From contig NZ_SDDZ01000006.1 of NCBI RefSeq assembly GCF_004115975.1, positions 124,001 through 188,000 of the forward strand: 64,000 nucleotides of DNA. Direction: 5' to 3'. Of the stretch, positions 62,186 through 64,000 are shown in pieces. The position numbers and the translations under genes were made by a program. The first letter of the stretch is position 1. The number at the start of each line of letters is the position of its first letter. The DNA comes from Gelidibacter gilvus (GTDB taxonomy: Bacteria > Bacteroidota > Bacteroidia > Flavobacteriales > Flavobacteriaceae). The notes under the pieces were generated by a model, which was not told the DNA's origin, did no database searches, and worked only from the letters and a program-made list of their open reading frames with translations.

Positions 62186-62887
62186 TTAATGAGCGTTTGC
62201 TGCGACTAGTATTTTGGCGATTTTGTCCATGTTTCTATTTTTAGCGTGTTGCAGTGGTGTCACGCCGTCGTTATCCGCAATATTGACATCAGCACCTGCA
62301 TCTACAAGTACTTTTACGATAGCCACCTGTGTTTCGCCAGTTGCACCCAGAATGATCGCTTCCATTAAGGCCGTCCAGCCAAGATTGTTAACATGATCAA
62401 TGGGATAATCTGGTATTTCTGTAAGAATTTTGACAACTTCCAAATGCCTTTTTTCTGCGGCCGGAATCAGGGCTGTCCCTCCATAACGATTATAAATATC
62501 AAATTTGGCACCATGGTTCAAGCTCATTTTTAAAATTGACAAATCGCCACTTGCACCGGCATACAAATGCGGACTGTTTAACAGGTCGTCCTGCGCGTTC
62601 ACGTCGGCGCCTGCAGAAATCAACAGTTCAGCAATTTTGCCATCGGCATTGTAAGTGGCAACCATTAAGGGCGTTCGTCCTTTGTTATCTCTTATTTCTA
62701 AATCTGGATTGGAACTTAAAATTTTAGCCACGAGGGTGGCATCCTTTTCAGAAACAGCCTTTAACAAGCTGGAAATGGAATCTTGAGTTGATAGTTTCAT
62801 GTTTTTGTTTCCATTTGGGTGGCCACAACTTTGCAACGGCAAACAGGCAATCCATAGTGTTGTAATAATTTTGGACAAAGATTTCAT
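62186..62887 (-). CDS. Ankyrin-repeat lipoprotein
   Basis: 233 residues from the ATG at 62887; an upstream in-frame ATG (62911) would add eight residues before the signal. A lipoprotein signal ends LPLQSC, followed by about five ankyrin repeats (LEIRDNKGRTPLMVATYN, AGADVNAQDDLLNSPHLYAG, FDIYNRYGGTALIPAAEK, VNNLGWTALMEAI, AGADVNIADNDGVTPLQHA). It would be anchored in a membrane and bind a protein partner. It lies just upstream of the deaminase gene and is likely co-transcribed. Confidence 0.88.
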   Translation of the reverse strand: MKSLSKIITTLWIACLPLQSCGHPNGNKNMKLSTQDSISSLLKAVSEKDATLVAKILSSNPDLEIRDNKGRTPLMVATYNADGKIAELLISAGADVNAQDDLLNSPHLYAGASGDLSILKMSLNHGAKFDIYNRYGGTALIPAAEKRHLEVVKILTEIPDYPIDHVNNLGWTALMEAIILGATGETQVAIVKVLVDAGADVNIADNDGVTPLQHAKNRNMDKIAKILVAANAH

Positions 62888-63043
62888 TGGGATGTCGTTT
62901 AAGATTATCACAAAGTAAAATACGAAAAGAAGAATAGATAGACGTAGGTATCTTAAAGATTGTTTTTAAATTGGACATAAAACCAATGTATTTCCTAATG
63001 GAATGGATAAATTTTCAATATCCATCCCATTTCGGAAATAATA

Positions 63044-63670
63044 CTATTTCAAACTTCTTAGAAATTTCTTGAAGCCTTCATCGCTGTAATCGGCCATTCC
63101 TTTATGCGTCAATGCCAAGTTACCTTTCGCATCAATAACATAAGTTGTAGGAATTGCTGAAGATTGATACATGGGTGGCAAATTGCTCGCGGGGGCATAA
63201 ATTGGCATATTGTACCCTTTACGCTTATCAAAAGCTTTGGCCAATTCAAAATCCTGATCCAAAGAAAGCATTACAAACGCCACTTCGTCGCCCATCTCTT
63301 TGTGCAACTTGTCAATACTTGGCATTTCTGCAATACAAGGTGGACACCATGTAGCCCAAAAGTTCATAAAAATAACCTTGCCTTTCAAAGCTTCCAATGA
63401 GGTGATATTGCCATCCCTATCCATCAACTTTAAACTAAAATCTGCTTTCTCAAACTCTGGAAGGCTTGCCATTGCATTATCATTTTCACGCACTTGGGTA
63501 ATCTCTTTGACATTAGGATTCATCAATCCGGTGGCAAGAATACCACGTTGGGCAAAACCAATAACTTCAGTATGTAATCCTGTGGCGTAAAGGGTAATAG
63601 CTACCACGGCGAAAACTCCGTATTGGATCCACGTTTTCTTTGAGTTTTTTTCTTTTTTATCGTTTTTCAT
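63044..63670 (-). CDS. TlpA-like thiol-disulfide oxidoreductase, membrane-anchored
   Basis: 208 residues. A single N-terminal membrane helix (about 15-31) anchors the protein, leaving a periplasmic thioredoxin-fold domain (75-208) with the active site WATWCPPC (Cys109, Cys112), a cis-Pro loop in SAIPTTYVID and the extra segment typical of TlpA/ResA. It would reduce disulfides in the periplasm, for instance in cytochrome c maturation. It starts 14 bases after the SoxB/5'-nucleotidase-like stop codon, so the two are likely one transcript. Confidence 0.9.
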   Translation of the reverse strand: MKNDKKEKNSKKTWIQYGVFAVVAITLYATGLHTEVIGFAQRGILATGLMNPNVKEITQVRENDNAMASLPEFEKADFSLKLMDRDGNITSLEALKGKVIFMNFWATWCPPCIAEMPSIDKLHKEMGDEVAFVMLSLDQDFELAKAFDKRKGYNMPIYAPASNLPPMYQSSAIPTTYVIDAKGNLALTHKGMADYSDEGFKKFLRSLK

Positions 63671-63684
63671 AATTCTTAAATTTT

Positions 63685-64000
63685 TTATTGAAATTCATAA
63701 TTGGTTCCAGGTACTGTAGAAAAAGAATACGTGCCCAAATAATCGCAGTACGCACGTCCATCTAATTTTGGTGATACTGGCGAATGCTTTTGAAGATATT
63801 CTTCTATGGCCTCGTGAATGGTATAATCCATTTCCTTTACGTCCTCAACATCCGACATTCTACATAAGTTATCAATAGGATCGCCTGGGCGCACACAAGC
63901 AGAAATTGTATAATATTGATCATCCTGCATTTCCTCACCTTTTACGATAACACTGGTTATCCGCTCACCTCTTGGGTTTTGACTTTTAAAATCCACTTCC
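63685..64000 (-). CDS. 5'-nucleotidase/SoxB-like protein, C-terminal part (5' end outside window)
   Basis: About 104 residues are visible and the frame is open to the right edge. The sequence RGERITSVIVKGEEM, YYTISACVRPGDPIDNLCR and HEAIEEYLQKHSPVSPKLDGRA is the C-terminal substrate-binding domain of 5'-nucleotidase/SoxB-type metallophosphoesterases. SoxB hydrolyses sulfonate from SoxY, which would fit the sulfur theme, but ordinary 5'-nucleotidase is equally possible from this fragment. The ATG at 63996 is internal. Confidence 0.8.
   Translation of the reverse strand, partial: EVDFKSQNPRGERITSVIVKGEEMQDDQYYTISACVRPGDPIDNLCRMSDVEDVKEMDYTIHEAIEEYLQKHSPVSPKLDGRAYCDYLGTYSFSTVPGTNYEFQ

Noticed and set aside
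1-64000. tRNA, rRNA, CRISPR array, prophage or integron
   Set aside because: Scanned by eye for cloverleaf T-loops, regular direct repeats with spacers and phage or integrase genes; nothing convincing found. Infernal and CRISPR tools would settle it.

Overview
The window looks like chromosome of a low-GC member of the Bacteroidota, most likely a marine-type Flavobacteriaceae. The protein families point that way, genes start without obvious Shine-Dalgarno sequences, promoters carry TAnnTTTG -7 boxes, and several short intergenic repeat families typical of flavobacterial genomes are present. I could not assign a species. No tRNA, rRNA, CRISPR array, transposase or phage gene was seen.

Bases 1-17000 are a central-carbon block. 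It holds the end of a class I fructose-bisphosphate aldolase, a type II NADH dehydrogenase, and almost the whole pentose phosphate pathway in one direction (tkt, rpiB, tal, a HAD phosphatase, gnd, zwf, pgl, pgi). Facing it are glucokinase and a three-gene operon (manA, a phosphomannomutase-like HAD protein, a GH130 glycoside phosphorylase) that would take mannosides through Man-1-P and Man-6-P to Fru-6-P. Bases 17400-24200 hold an AraC-type regulator, a cupin and an uncharacterised glycan locus (PIG-L deacetylase, GT4, six-hairpin glycosidase, GT4-glycosidase fusion). Bases 24500-32500 hold topoisomerase IB, an Mla-type lipid transporter (mlaEFD), an L,D-transpeptidase lipoprotein, a universal stress protein and a BCCT transporter.

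Bases 34800-39700 and 57970-61100 look like two halves of one sulfide/persulfide stress regulon: a Crp/Fnr regulator, a TauE/SafE exporter, two MBL-rhodanese fusions (the first frameshifted), an HMA protein, a DUF3365 haem lipoprotein, thioredoxin, two methyltransferases and a 1-Cys peroxiredoxin. Three promoters share the palindrome TGTAAC-N4-GTTACA, each exactly 21 nt upstream of a TAnnTTT(G/A) box. A fourth, divergent palindrome before the peroxiredoxin has the same spacing. This fits class II Crp/Fnr activation by the local regulator.

Between the two halves lies a compact NRPS-PKS biosynthetic locus (about 40400-57950): a CPBP-like membrane protein, a SAM methyltransferase, a 2232-aa A-PCP-KS-AT-ACP-aminotransferase protein, a 2420-aa C-A-PCP-C-A-PCP-TE protein, and a translationally coupled Sfp-type phosphopantetheinyl transferase. 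The reading is that an amino acid (proline-like pocket) is extended by malonate, the beta-ketone is transaminated to give a beta,gamma-diamino acyl unit, this is joined to threonine (exact Thr code) and a third amino acid (non-standard code), and a thioesterase releases the product. I know of no described compound that matches, so this is the best candidate for an undescribed system.

Bases 61100-64000 hold an isoprenylcysteine methyltransferase-like protein, a nucleoside deaminase, an ankyrin lipoprotein, a TlpA-like thioredoxin and the C-terminus of a SoxB/5'-nucleotidase-like protein.
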